Below, in pieces: positions 9,001 to 15,229 of a stretch of 46,792 nucleotides of DNA. The position numbers were made by a program, and so were the translations under genes. The stretch lies in the NCBI GenBank assembly GCA_031270515.1, contig JAISXM010000017.1, positions 1 through 46,792 on the forward strand, written 5' to 3'. This DNA comes from Holosporales bacterium (lineage in GTDB: Bacteria > Pseudomonadota > Alphaproteobacteria > BNTO01). Under the pieces are notes generated by a model. The model had not been told where the DNA came from. It ran no database searches and worked only from the letters and a program-made list of their open reading frames with translations. The number at the start of each line of letters is the position of its first letter. Position 1 is the first letter of the stretch.

Positions 9001-11487
9001 CACGTGGTCTTAGACGTGGGGAGTCTGGCGCACTCGACGTTGGCGTGCGATGGGTTGCTGGAGGTCATGCAAAACGACATAGCCGTTGGCTCATTAACAG
9101 GCAGCGGGCACTTTAAATATTTGAATCGATGCATATTTGAGGCGGATTCTGATTTTGCCGGCATCATCGAAGGCTCAGGGCCGCTGGAAGTGCGCAGCGG
9201 GTGCTTTACTTGGAGCGGGCCAAGTAAGTCGCCAACTGGTTTAGTGATTGTATCGACATTTGAGGCAAATGCTTGCTTAGATCAAAATGAACACATCGTG
9301 TTCAATGCCGGCAGTGTGCTGCTGTTGGGTGTGGATCACGTGTTTTCATCCTTGGAAGGGAGCGACGGAATCATTGACGCGAGGCAAAACGGGGTCGCCA
9401 TAAACGGTTCTATGGCGTTCCTAGGTACAGTGCAAAATGCGGGTTATTTAAATATGCGTGGGGAAATATATGTCCAAGCGCTAGAAGGGTGCGGAAATAT
9501 AAACATTGAGAATGATTCAGAGTGGCAATTTTATGTGGATACTTCTATTTTTGGCATAACGCTTGAATACCCAAGTAGCATTCTCGTGTACTACACATAC
9601 GCGGTCCTAACACTGCAGCACATCGCAGGCTCAGGACGTGTGCAGCTCAATGACATAGGGACTGTACACATAACAGGCAACCAAACGTCGGCGTTTGATG
9701 GCGACTTTGCGTCAGGGAAGTTGCACATGTATGAGCAAAGTCGTTTAGTGTGGGGAGGACGTGGCATCAAGTCGTTGGTTGGAGAAATAGTTTTACATGA
9801 GCAAAGTATACTTGAAGTAACTGATACCGCGGCTTTGAACGAGTTCGAGCAAATATATATTGAGCCTGACGCAAGTTTGAAGTTGCATGGGTGGCAGAAG
9901 GCTCGACCAATAAATGGCTCAGGACATCTTGAATTCGATAAATTAACTATTAATTTGGACGGGGACTTTACGTTGGATGCGAATATTATAAGTTCGGGCA
10001 GTCTTACATTTATGAGTTCGGAGCCGCGCGAAGTACACATTGGGTCATCCAATCCATATTTCACTGGAAGCATATATAACATGGGGCAATTCCTTGAGTT
10101 AGACGGCACGTGTTATCTGAACAATACGTCACTTGTGTTGCAAGACGAAGCTACCTTGATTTTGCATTCGGACGCAACGCTAAATGCGAACTCTGCGCTA
10201 GTGTCAGCTGGGGCGCGCAATGAACTGGTGCTGATGGGGACGAACATGAGCTTGCCGCAGGTTATCTTTGTCGCAAATGATTCGGAGCTTATAATTAATG
10301 TAGATCATAGTGATGTCACAATAACCGGGGATATTCAAGGCACGTCTATTATCACGAAAAATGGTGCGAAAACTTTACGTATTGCGAGTGATAACAACTT
10401 TGGTGGCGTGTATAACGTGCAATATGGATGCATTGAGTTTGACCAATTGATTGTGGCGTCATTGACGTCTCTGAAGCTGGCTGAGGACACGAGCGCGTTT
10501 GCAAATAATGATTTGGTTTTGCACGATATGTCAGGGCTTGGGAGCTTGTTGTTGAGCGACCACGTTACCGCGAGCCTGTACCTATCTGCGGACTTTAGTA
10601 CAAATACGGCGATTCGCGGAGGGTGCTTTGAGGTGCTGAGCGAACTTGGGCAGGAGCACAACGTGACGTTGTTGTCTGACGTGGTAAGCCCTGAGACATT
10701 AACGATTGGCCAGAACATAGTGTGTTCGGCGCCTAATCTTGAAAATGACGTGATCGTTAACATCGCGGGGTATTTGTTTTTGGAGGAGGAGCGGACGTTT
10801 GCGTCGATGAATGTTACGGGGTTTGCCCTTGTTCCTACGATCACGATTCGAAATACGTCGCAGATGTCTACTTTTTCGAGCGGAGTCATTCAAGCCGATG
10901 TGCTGGACTATGACTGTAGCAATGCTTTGTTCAACTTGGTCGGCGACGCAAAAATGAGACTACACGAATTTAATATTCACGCGGGCAAGGTTTGTGCCTC
11001 TTTGGGGACTTTGATTGACACAGATGTGGTGCGCCTCGGCAGCGACTGTACGCTGCAAGCTGTGGGGGATATCAATTACTTTGAGACTTCTGGGTGCATT
11101 ATCCCGGAGCGCAGCAATGTGGAGCCTGGGGAGTTGCCGTATGGCGTGCTCCGAGTCAAAGAGCTGCATGCGCAAGTTGGGGCGGTTGCGCTGATGAGGC
11201 TGAGCTGCTTGATGGATAACGCGCTGAACGGGGTCATCCACATTACGGAGAGTGCGGAGGGGCTGGGCAATTTGTCCATTGTGTTGGAGAGTGATGATCC
11301 TCTTTCGCTGCGCAATAATGTGTTTCCGTTGATGTCCTTTCCTGCGGGATATGCGGGGGATGAATTGCCGGAGATTGCGATGGACCGCGGGATATGTCCT
11401 TTGATTGAGGCTCCGAGTAGCGCGTTTCAGCTGGACGTGTTGCTAGACAGTTTGGTGCTTATTACAAAAGACTTTCAGCTGAAATAG
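1..11487 (+). CDS. Giant autotransporter-passenger-like beta-helix repeat protein, 5'-truncated by the window edge
   Basis: The frame is open from base 1. Its first 21 codons (ISGLFTGIGILELAS...) match an internal repeat at about 1159-1212 (ISGMLTGIGTLDLLS), so the ATG at 64 is only an internal Met and the real start lies upstream. The 3828 residues visible are Gly/Thr/Asn/Val-rich beta-helix sequence. They contain recurrent units like the passenger-associated transport repeat (PATR): 'KDGLGTQVF' (~514), 'KEGPGIQVL...SYTGGTT' (~1650-1715), 'KTGTGTQIV' (~2660), 'KAGAGSQIF...SYVGGTF' (~4262-4325), 'KIGLGNQVI' (~5280), 'KEGLGVLRL' (~7897) and 'KNGAKTLRI' (~10357). Known PATR proteins are secreted passengers, normally followed by a C-terminal beta-barrel. 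Here the C-terminus (…LDSLVLITKDFQLK) has no barrel-like ~270-residue domain. Surface or secreted structural/adhesin role is inference. Large internal duplications are listed separately. Confidence 0.85.
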   Translation, partial: QISGLFTGIGILELASTQPLTMNTPAGSDAQTLSIKSGSAMWLGKAGTGALATGSVSVAGVLHIGDGTQATDRGTLSATGNMTVGSGASVVIGNNTLGRGSLHVGGKYTNNGTTVANAIRDDGEFYIGGLTGDGTLTLNNIVDMLIRNAEAETDRYIGTLASAIGTCITKDGLGTQVFAGDAVNHTGRTLIKEGVVILETAFGSGDVVNDTSLIFDNALNTVYNSTFSGGGAVEKRGSATALLTRANNVSGPTTVTEGRLALNDVLGTGTVYVNAETTLELRNVANVTYDNEITLDGVLMKTMTGATSVTNLITHSGGDIDVYDGVLRVLGHSGDADFALNHLSVASDGTYVLLCDQTWNSIDSTGSINASGSKLTIVGTSTPSFISGMLTGIGTLDLLSLQPLTINTLQGSGVYELNINTGTSVWIGKGGSGSLDTNSVNFSGELHIGDGALGTDKGWLYVAEGMEVEHGATLVIGNNALGRGALSVAGKFANNGTSIANAIRDDGEFYVGGLIGDGTLTLNNVADILIHNAENETDTYIGTIVGTGSILKEGPGIQVLRTLNSYTGGTTITHGMLCGEIGFNGNLNIEAEGTYRLTLTPDEAMDDTDSLNKTLTGLLSGYGTLDLAKGFLAIGNATGAPSVMTFNGEIKNTDTDENKNILRINSAQLDAGTHENVNLIGTITYSNVDEWHSIAGNFPYCNLVQDTGQPKTCIDLTPHGSSFKTLRSAGAIYLRGTHALIITKGFEYNDFRSVVLAGNWTEYGTFDGAIVKQGNGRQIIRFSNKPKDAQTHTGQTRVEGGTLSGVLSPNAPLFVAADALYQICCYNGATNVTGITAQTVAGLSGEGIVELGDFANAKDGLLTFAFPAETDAAHSRFAGQIKGKTTLTKTGTGTQIVSAQQDDFHGSINVKEGELHFGGFTSTNGKIVLSGSAIYKMLGHQYITAVSSLSASTIYNLNGKTLTLYGTSSHEYYLGKFTGGGKIFIDSKIPISAHIFNIVEDSSITTLELNAGLVALGFGNDTSAYLNTTNTIVKSGTFYVGYDASGTLTASTTTISGGTVTVGGGAVGSTCSGHGSFTAGKVTMTGGVLNIGTKDREDNTGVVAATSFAQSAGLTITIGAGAGQGAFIVSGVLTCSGTIIANSLSAGEAFYAGSLQGAGTVYLNNASTLVLRGAQWSGSIIDNTKTATVLIRDFGEGKQRFDLKAGSKFGSLQIKGGASVVCGWTGGTCDLQCVDIAVAADGSLVIGDAGTGYIVCDSITSSGAFDIGSNNGTSEVLCNGNINVNGGHFGVGTSFYGGSNDHPGVGKLTCQVLNLNAGILNMASAGYGTSSIVSVSEFNIAVGASAYLGPAERSGVTASLVVANTMTCDGAMEARASKFEIKGLAGAATGAITVHTGSNLTITHGSGCVYHGTILGAGSIIKAGAGSQIFTNPSSYVGGTFINGGMLCGEIGFGGELAIAENTTYRLARNVDGSTDSTDSLHGDTLLGALSGYGTMDLAQGDLALGATSGSSMSMTFNGDIKNTYTQSNVESMILQINNVHFYAGENNHTELIGTIKYGDSSQLKSISGYFPNCHLLSDSPSGYSCINLSDHDSTFAALWGDAVHLKGSNTLTITKGLDYDDFRAMTLSCNWADYGSFTGAIVKQGSGRQIFRQRTAPEWLDHDAPIHTGETRIEGGTLVGVVSPNAPLYVANGTTYQVSCYDGDDNMSQTTAQTAKGLRGSGFVKLADVGRPIDVFTIDVDSGIEEQFSGEVSGNGTLQKIGLGNQVISGALFNPVVEVLEGELTLISIIQGPNTVDIAHNATLRVTGGLRNATVNMEPDASCFEIGTQNVAINLNGGGVVKTITPSRMLCNMQAALGAEIQTNHELRIDGTLRETNVINKTGDDVLVLGEMCARKSSSISVKEGVLCISNKADMGDSTYLDILSPASVDMYSTQTFASLSGDGTIRLHKQNIYTLLDIIYSGHIIGETTSNVIGASGNATFSNEALSEFFGYLEAKDSGNVVIDGVVDPRLKLRILDNSQIKVIGPRTFEGLKGSGLLIGDGNTLTIHSDNRQIFTGDFAATGVELSGDQTFLWGGGIKHHTQGIVLKDKAQLIIDRGVVLHSHERIHLQDETSSVWFESAQTIAGITGNGVLYASNVDMVLYEDVVFAGDIVGDGVITLTASEPVTFTLSGDRKRSFKGTFLTDSNVTLVYNQEIFDPTVIIHGQKQSLTGNRALHNEHLSENLELNGYTVQVTSTEDILNSAWIKGPGTVNIDCAGTFTINRGIQSGSNGVVFNVERGTVIAAAESRLKGATVNLVGSGTTLEIQGDLVADGADVLINADTGILRFTGPEEIDTVADIAMNKPVRIQTMTNVVFSGDITGAADVSKEGPATLTINGTDALAHTWVVKEGRLDGDAFADGSRFELLDGTTLAPSSLLVDAVNSDSATARFITHEGLTLTGQSAYSGIFDNDGGFTLTGELSINGPSRDCGGFVLNEGKLNANTDILCALSGNGYVASDHNITLTGAGNSWTGIWQGRGDIVVNGESQALDGKFRSHTGKYYINTVSNRLGPNAELGDGYIFISSAGELLASCSENINSPVVVNGGAFGAFATMTLGYRIIVNESARIVVQDESVLTLAQRLEGQSIVTKEGLGVLRLLAEYSDPIDLRINSGAVEVHGTLHALTQIDVADTLHIMSPQKIEFLSGGGLVDIQSDLALESSRETVFDGQLTGTGRLVLHDNMQVSLSRSDWNNGFVGQIYTHQGSILHIHGNQTLSQIEGFGTFEFGGADLSVVMNASQTFYGVLENVGAMTFEGAYTFNMRHAIACSSLSVAEGSTFVAEREIEFNELVADGEVEFRQLAQGARISGGGIIRAIEDFILNASEDCVFDGGIIGARNINIDGANVTFNNVELFTGTFNIGSVDITFGENAKLNKNLVLNLSAGATVTLNADETISDIIGHGTVISSASMTLLQLTDCLHKFEGLVACSELIVDSNSPWYWQYSGDPNFEGTLGATAKSHVVLDVGSLAHSTLACDGLLEVMQNDIAVGSLTGSGHFKYLNRCIFEADSDFAGIIEGSGPLEVRSGCFTWSGPSKSPTGLVIVSTFEANACLDQNEHIVFNAGSVLLLGVDHVFSSLEGSDGIIDARQNGVAINGSMAFLGTVQNAGYLNMRGEIYVQALEGCGNINIENDSEWQFYVDTSIFGITLEYPSSILVYYTYAVLTLQHIAGSGRVQLNDIGTVHITGNQTSAFDGDFASGKLHMYEQSRLVWGGRGIKSLVGEIVLHEQSILEVTDTAALNEFEQIYIEPDASLKLHGWQKARPINGSGHLEFDKLTINLDGDFTLDANIISSGSLTFMSSEPREVHIGSSNPYFTGSIYNMGQFLELDGTCYLNNTSLVLQDEATLILHSDATLNANSALVSAGARNELVLMGTNMSLPQVIFVANDSELIINVDHSDVTITGDIQGTSIITKNGAKTLRIASDNNFGGVYNVQYGCIEFDQLIVASLTSLKLAEDTSAFANNDLVLHDMSGLGSLLLSDHVTASLYLSADFSTNTAIRGGCFEVLSELGQEHNVTLLSDVVSPETLTIGQNIVCSAPNLENDVIVNIAGYLFLEEERTFASMNVTGFALVPTITIRNTSQMSTFSSGVIQADVLDYDCSNALFNLVGDAKMRLHEFNIHAGKVCASLGTLIDTDVVRLGSDCTLQAVGDINYFETSGCIIPERSNVEPGELPYGVLRVKELHAQVGAVALMRLSCLMDNALNGVIHITESAEGLGNLSIVLESDDPLSLRNNVFPLMSFPAGYAGDELPEIAMDRGICPLIEAPSSAFQLDVLLDSLVLITKDFQLK
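271..478 (+). repeat. Intragenic duplication, unit 1 (partner 1423-1630)
   Basis: This stretch encodes 'VIGNN-LGRG', 'NAIRDDGEFY-GGL-GDGTL' and 'NAE-ETD-YIGT'. The same order recurs 1152 bp (384 codons) downstream at about 1423-1630, with near-identical DNA around 'gatgatggcga' (361 and 1513). The duplication also covers sequence upstream, because bases 1-63 align with about 1150-1215. Confidence 0.8.
1423..1630 (+). repeat. Intragenic duplication, unit 2 (partner 271-478)
   Basis: This is the second copy of the 384-codon-period repeat in the giant beta-helix gene. 'NAIRDDGEFYVGGLIGDGTL' is conserved with the first copy, while the flanks have diverged, which points to an old duplication rather than a recent slippage event. 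Confidence 0.8.
1693..2590 (+). repeat. Long segmental duplication inside the giant beta-helix gene, copy 1
   Basis: About 300 codons beginning at 'SYTGGTT' and including 'GMLCGEIGF', 'DSLNKTLTGLLSGYGTLDLA', 'ITKGFEYNDFR', 'GAIVKQGNGRQI', 'EGGTLSGVLSPNAPLFVA' and 'QTVAGLSGEG' recur 2610 bp downstream in the same order. The anchor 'ggcatgct' lies at 1723 and 4333. Confidence 0.85.
4303..5200 (+). repeat. Long segmental duplication inside the giant beta-helix gene, copy 2
   Basis: This copy carries the counterparts 'SYVGGTF', 'GMLCGEIGF', 'DSLHGDTLLGALSGYGTMDL', 'ITKGLDYDDFR', 'GAIVKQGSGRQI', 'EGGTLVGVVSPNAPLYVA' and 'QTAKGLRGSG'. The offset from copy 1 is 2610 bp (870 codons), in frame. The copies are clearly homologous at protein level but have accumulated many differences. 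Confidence 0.85.
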
Positions 11488-11536
11488 GGGGCTGGCGCGG
11501 CGCGGGGGGAGCGTGTGCATGAAGACAGATAGTAAA

Positions 11537-11566
11537 CACGTAAAATTTATATCGTGATTTTTTTTT
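11537..11566 (+). terminator. Weak intrinsic-terminator-like hairpin after the giant beta-helix gene
   Basis: CACG (11537-11540) can pair with CGTG (11553-11556) across an AT-rich loop. A run of nine T follows at 11558-11566. The stem is short, so this is only a candidate for ending transcription 50-80 bp after the stop codon. Confidence 0.35.
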
Positions 11567-11588
11567 AAGAAAAGTGTTCCGCTTTGTG

Positions 11589-11617
11589 TTGAATAATTAT
11601 CAAAAACAATATACCAT
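11589..11617 (+). promoter_or_regulatory. Candidate sigma70-like promoter for the 717-aa protein gene
   Basis: TTGAAT (11589-11594), a 17-bp AT-rich spacer and TACCAT (11612-11617) lie 36 bp upstream of the ATG at 11653. Spacing is ideal, but the -10 box is imperfect and the region is AT-rich, so chance is possible. Confidence 0.3.
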
Positions 11618-11652
11618 TGATAATAGAAAGAAGTAATACGGTAGGTTGAGTT

Positions 11653-13806
11653 ATGAAAAATATTCCGCTGCTTATGATCGCAATGTTGGCCGTAGAGGGA
11701 GGCGCGTCAAGTCAGGAACTCGCAGTTGCAGTATCTCCTGCTGATTCTGATCAAAATTCCGATCCAATAAATGGACTTCAGAACGAAATAATAAAAAAGA
11801 TCGGTATCATAAAGAACGAGCTGCTACAACCTCTTCGCCTGCATATAGAAATTCCCGAGACAACTAGTCGTATTCCTGATCTGGAAAATGAAGCAAAATC
11901 TATAGTACAGCTGTGGAAAGAAGCCAATATAATGTGTTCTATGTACGCGGTGAATCAGTTTAGAAGACTCCATGCTGAAGGGCCAAGCTCATGGCTCAGG
12001 GACCGAAACAATCCGTGGCGACCACTGTGGGACTCGACTATCCGTCCTGAGGACTTAAATACTGGCTTAGATTTGGTCGCATATTTGAGGGAGGCGTGGA
12101 TAAAGTGGGGATCGAGCATAGAACAAGCGATGGCAAATAATAACACTTATAGTGTGTTTAATGTACTGAATATTTTGAAGAAATGGAATGGAGATCCGAC
12201 TAGAACGATAAGCGCAAAGCTTGATGAAATTTCAGATAATATACACGCGTTTTATGACGAGAAATCTCTTAAAAAAGTATCAGGCTTGCTCGACATCTTT
12301 AGTACAATAGTTAACACTTATAACGATCGATATGAACAAAGAGCTCAACTTTTAAAAGACAAATGGGCTGTAGACATGAGCCAAGATCAAGGCTTTGTTG
12401 AATTTAACGACCGCATTCGTTTGGCAAAACAAAGGAGCGAACAGCTTTCGTCCGCGGAACAACTTGATCGCAGAGGTGATGAAGCACAGCTTCCGCCCGA
12501 CGTATCTACAAAAGCATTCTTTGATATGGTCGAAAAATCACAAGACGCTCGCATTGCAATACAGCACAAATTTGAGGCGCTTGCAAATTCTGTTCAGCCA
12601 ATTAGATTCATCCATCTAGGTATTTTGCCAATTGAAGTTGCCGTGAATAGAATTTTGGATGCAGTAAAATGTGCACGGACACTATCTAATGAAAAAAACA
12701 GGAATTCCTCTTTAAGAGATAAGCTTTTTTTAGCACATAATCGTGACCTACCGAAATTGGTGAGTTATCTGCAATCGGAGGATCGTCTAAAGCAATTCGA
12801 GCCGATGGTACCCGTTCTCAATGAGATAAACGGAGGTCTTGGTCTTATAAAAGGGATGTTGCGTAATGAACCTGTGTCTATAACTAGTAGATGTCTTAGA
12901 TATGGAACAGAATCTCTAAATGCTATGCACAATATCGTTGCATTGAGGCGCGATGTAATGAACACTAAGGCACGATTGCAAAACTTTAATCCACATTTTT
13001 CAGCAGAGGCGACACAACAGCTAATTCAGAGCAGTCCCAAAGAGTCAAGTCAATATTCGTGGCTATGTAATCACGAGCATCCTGATCTCGATATACAGAG
13101 CAGTGATCCTCATAGGAAACAAATATTAGCCGTTAGGAAAGGGAAGTGGATACCTTCAGCTGGGGTAAGTCCTAGCGCAGAGGTCGCAATGGTTTTATTA
13201 GAGGAATGGTTCGCTAGATGGCAGCGCAGCATCATAGAGAGTACAACCCTATGTTCAACGCAGCTCTGTAACCTACTTAACACTCTAGAATTGGAAAAAG
13301 AACTCCCTGTCGTTACGATTGAAGCAATCATTGATGGGATATCAGCGAATCTGGGGCAATTTGATGACGTAAATTCTCTCCGTTCGGTTTTAGATAATGT
13401 CAGTTTTGTAAGCAAGACTCCTAGAGGAAACAAGAATCCTAGAGGAAATTTGAGGAATGCAATTAGTCAAGAGTTAAAAAGTCCTCCGGATTACTTGCAA
13501 GCGCCTATACGTTGGCAAAATGCAAGGACGAAAAAGGTAGATGCGAGCAAAAATCAGGTGTACATCAACGCGATGGCGTTTTTGAATGACTTGAAACAAA
13601 CCTGCGGAGGCGCACTACCAGAATTATTATCGAATGAAATTAACGAGAAACAAAAATTACTTTTTTCAATACAGGATAAATATATCGATTTATTCAATAC
13701 GTTTAAGCCAATTGCATTAGATCGCTCACGTTTTGATGGAGTGAAGCAAATACTTGATGAGTTTGTGATAGACAATAAGATTGAGTTGCTGTACCCATGC
13801 TTCTAA
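11653..13806 (+). CDS. Exported helical protein of two tandem ~350-aa repeats, function unknown
   Basis: The 717-aa protein starts with a plausible Sec signal peptide (MKNIPLLMIAMLAVEGGASSQ). The rest is charged, mainly alpha-helical sequence with no TM segment. It appears to consist of two diverged repeats. 'SSWLRD...W.P...L...LREAWIKWGSSIE...NVLNIL' (from about residue 112) matches 'YSWLCN...WIPSAG...LLEEWFARWQRSIIE...NLLNTL' (from about 468). The correspondence continues with 'KLDEISDNIHAFYDEKSLKKV' versus 'IIDGISANLGQFDDVNSLRSV'. It ends with 'HKFEALANSVQPI...ILDAV' versus 'DKYIDLFNTFKPI...ILDEF'. The period is about 356 residues. No family is recognised. It is flanked by a giant exported protein gene upstream and repeat elements downstream, and its DNA looks more AT-rich than the genes around it. 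A secreted or periplasmic host-interaction role is possible, but no function is shown. Confidence 0.8.
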   Translation: MKNIPLLMIAMLAVEGGASSQELAVAVSPADSDQNSDPINGLQNEIIKKIGIIKNELLQPLRLHIEIPETTSRIPDLENEAKSIVQLWKEANIMCSMYAVNQFRRLHAEGPSSWLRDRNNPWRPLWDSTIRPEDLNTGLDLVAYLREAWIKWGSSIEQAMANNNTYSVFNVLNILKKWNGDPTRTISAKLDEISDNIHAFYDEKSLKKVSGLLDIFSTIVNTYNDRYEQRAQLLKDKWAVDMSQDQGFVEFNDRIRLAKQRSEQLSSAEQLDRRGDEAQLPPDVSTKAFFDMVEKSQDARIAIQHKFEALANSVQPIRFIHLGILPIEVAVNRILDAVKCARTLSNEKNRNSSLRDKLFLAHNRDLPKLVSYLQSEDRLKQFEPMVPVLNEINGGLGLIKGMLRNEPVSITSRCLRYGTESLNAMHNIVALRRDVMNTKARLQNFNPHFSAEATQQLIQSSPKESSQYSWLCNHEHPDLDIQSSDPHRKQILAVRKGKWIPSAGVSPSAEVAMVLLEEWFARWQRSIIESTTLCSTQLCNLLNTLELEKELPVVTIEAIIDGISANLGQFDDVNSLRSVLDNVSFVSKTPRGNKNPRGNLRNAISQELKSPPDYLQAPIRWQNARTKKVDASKNQVYINAMAFLNDLKQTCGGALPELLSNEINEKQKLLFSIQDKYIDLFNTFKPIALDRSRFDGVKQILDEFVIDNKIELLYPCF

Positions 13807-13822
13807 GCTGTGTCCTTGCAAA

Positions 13823-13886
13823 TAAAAACGATTGGACGTGTTATTTTCGTTTAAGCCTTGTATTATAACGAACCTTCCAATCGTTT
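13823..13886 (+). repeat. Palindromic repeat element, copy C (plus orientation)
   Basis: The arms AAACGATTGGA (13826-13836) and TCCAATCGTTT (13876-13886) are an exact 11-bp inverted repeat. Compared with the copy at 46636, both arms have changed together (CAATTTGAA to CGATTGGA, with matching changes in the other arm). The pre-arm block TAACGAA is also shared with that copy. It forms a head-to-head pair with the next element. Confidence 0.7.
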
Positions 13887-13913
13887 CCTCTGGTGAATCT
13901 AGGCAGGGGCTCC

Positions 13914-13982
13914 GTAACAAACAATTTGAAAGTTGTTGCCCAACAAGGCTTAGACAATAAAGATTCAAATCGTTTTTATTGC
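13914..13982 (-). repeat. Palindromic repeat element, copy D (minus orientation)
   Basis: Plus-strand arms are AAACAATTTGAA (13919-13930) and TTCAAATCGTTT (13964-13975). Read on the minus strand the single mismatch becomes a G-U pair. On that strand the end reads TTCAAATTGTTTGTTACGG followed by AGCC, as in the copy at 46636 (…GTTATGGGGAGCC). Its loop shares AAGCCTTGT with copy C, so the whole interval 13816-13982 is also a large imperfect palindrome. Confidence 0.7.
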
Positions 13983-14059
13983 AATGTTTACATACGCACA
14001 CATTCCTCTGCGTGCTAGAATGAGCAAGCAAAGTTGCCTTCCCTGGCTTGTGAGGCCGT

Positions 14060-15157
14060 ATGTTTGCTCTGATAAAAAAGTTGTACAAGGACGAAGAAGC
14101 TTTTCGTGCTGCTGTCGTTTGGGTCGCGATTGCGTTCATTGTTGGCGCACTTTTCATCCAGCTAGCCCCCGCCGTCAAGCCATTTCTGTTCGCCATGTTT
14201 TTCGCCGCACTGTTGAATTCGGGCGTGAACAAGCTGCAAAAAGTCGGCATTCCGCGCTATGCGGGCGCGGCTGTCCTGACGATAGCGACGGTTTCAATAC
14301 TTATGCTGGCCGTCACCCTATTTTATTTCGCGGTGCACAAACACATAATTTCTTATTCGAAGGACATCAAAACCGCGATCGAATTTCTTGCGGACTGGAT
14401 TCCCCGGGCATTGCACAAGTTGAGTGAACGAATACATTTGCCAATTGAAATAAAAACAGAAAACATTCGCGATTACTTAATGTCAAACTTGGGGGACATC
14501 GCGGAAAAACTTGGAGTATATGTGCTCTCTATTTATGACAGTGCAAAGTCTGTCGTTAGTGTGTTTTCTTTTATGTTTTTAACACCTATATTAACTTTTT
14601 ACATGTTGAAAGACTGGCCGATTTGCATAGCGAAGGTAAGGGCATGCCTTTCGAATAAAGCGCTGTCGTTTGCGGATTTTGCAATTCCGCAGGCGAAGGT
14701 CGCCCTCAAGCACCAAATGGCTGGGCAACTCAAAGTGTCGCTAATCGTGCTGGTGTTATATGGGGCGGGGCTGGCTGGGATTGGGCTGGCTCCCGTCGCA
14801 TTGCTTAGCACAATTAGCGCTGTACTTACATTTATTCCGTTTATTGGGATTTTTGTCGCATTTTTGATTACATTTGCAGTCGCGGTAACTCAGGGGCTTT
14901 CATTCGCGCAAATTGGTGGCGTTGCCGCATTGTACTTTATTGGTTCATCTATTGAATCCAACTTTTTAACTCCGCACTTTGTTGGCAATAAGATCGGGCT
15001 GCACCCTCTTGGGATATTTTTCGCTGTGTTGAGCATGTCCATTTGCGTAGGGCTCGGCGGAGTAATTTTTGTCATGCCCGTTGCGACGTTGATTTGGAGC
15101 ATGATCCAAAGTTTGTCGCTGTGGTTGAAGCGCGAGCGCGATAAAACTGCGTACTGA
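14060..15157 (+). CDS. PerM / AI-2E family inner-membrane transporter
   Basis: The 365-aa length is typical for the AI-2E transporter (PerM, TqsA) family. TM helices are visible at about residues 13-60 (two), 70-95, 155-185, 225-262, 265-285 and 295-355. The central soluble loop is helical. The family's C-terminal signature is present: 'GSSIESNFLTPHFVGNKIGL' near residues 295-314, followed by HPLGIFFAVL. Members include putative exporters and Na+/H+ antiporters, so substrate cannot be assigned. The ATG at 14060 has GAGG four bases upstream. Upstream lies a pair of palindromic elements instead of a coding neighbour. In many alphaproteobacteria a perM homologue sits next to a CDP-alcohol phosphatidyltransferase gene. 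Here the two are about 28 kb apart, with giant genes in between. Confidence 0.88.
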   Translation: MFALIKKLYKDEEAFRAAVVWVAIAFIVGALFIQLAPAVKPFLFAMFFAALLNSGVNKLQKVGIPRYAGAAVLTIATVSILMLAVTLFYFAVHKHIISYSKDIKTAIEFLADWIPRALHKLSERIHLPIEIKTENIRDYLMSNLGDIAEKLGVYVLSIYDSAKSVVSVFSFMFLTPILTFYMLKDWPICIAKVRACLSNKALSFADFAIPQAKVALKHQMAGQLKVSLIVLVLYGAGLAGIGLAPVALLSTISAVLTFIPFIGIFVAFLITFAVAVTQGLSFAQIGGVAALYFIGSSIESNFLTPHFVGNKIGLHPLGIFFAVLSMSICVGLGGVIFVMPVATLIWSMIQSLSLWLKRERDKTAY

Positions 15158-15229
15158 TTAAAAAGTATTTACGTATATTTAACTAATTTTCACTAGTATT
15201 TTATTAAGACATGTGGCTTGGAGACAGCT

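Noticed and set aside
8349..9167. 272-aa minus-strand open frame
   Set aside because: It lies wholly antisense inside the beta-helix giant gene. Its composition (Ser/Pro/Asn-rich mirror of the sense repeats) is that of a shadow frame, and it has no ribosome site or recognisable domain.
10335..10889. 184-aa minus-strand open frame
   Set aside because: It is antisense to the beta-helix giant gene, with low-complexity shadow composition and no supporting context.
13726..14250. 174-aa minus-strand frame spanning the gap before PerM
   Set aside because: It overlaps the ends of two well-supported plus-strand genes and runs through the palindromic elements, and its product resembles no family.
13984..14427. 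147-aa plus-strand frame overlapping the PerM start
   Set aside because: It is out of frame with the clearly recognisable PerM protein and has no domain or start signal.
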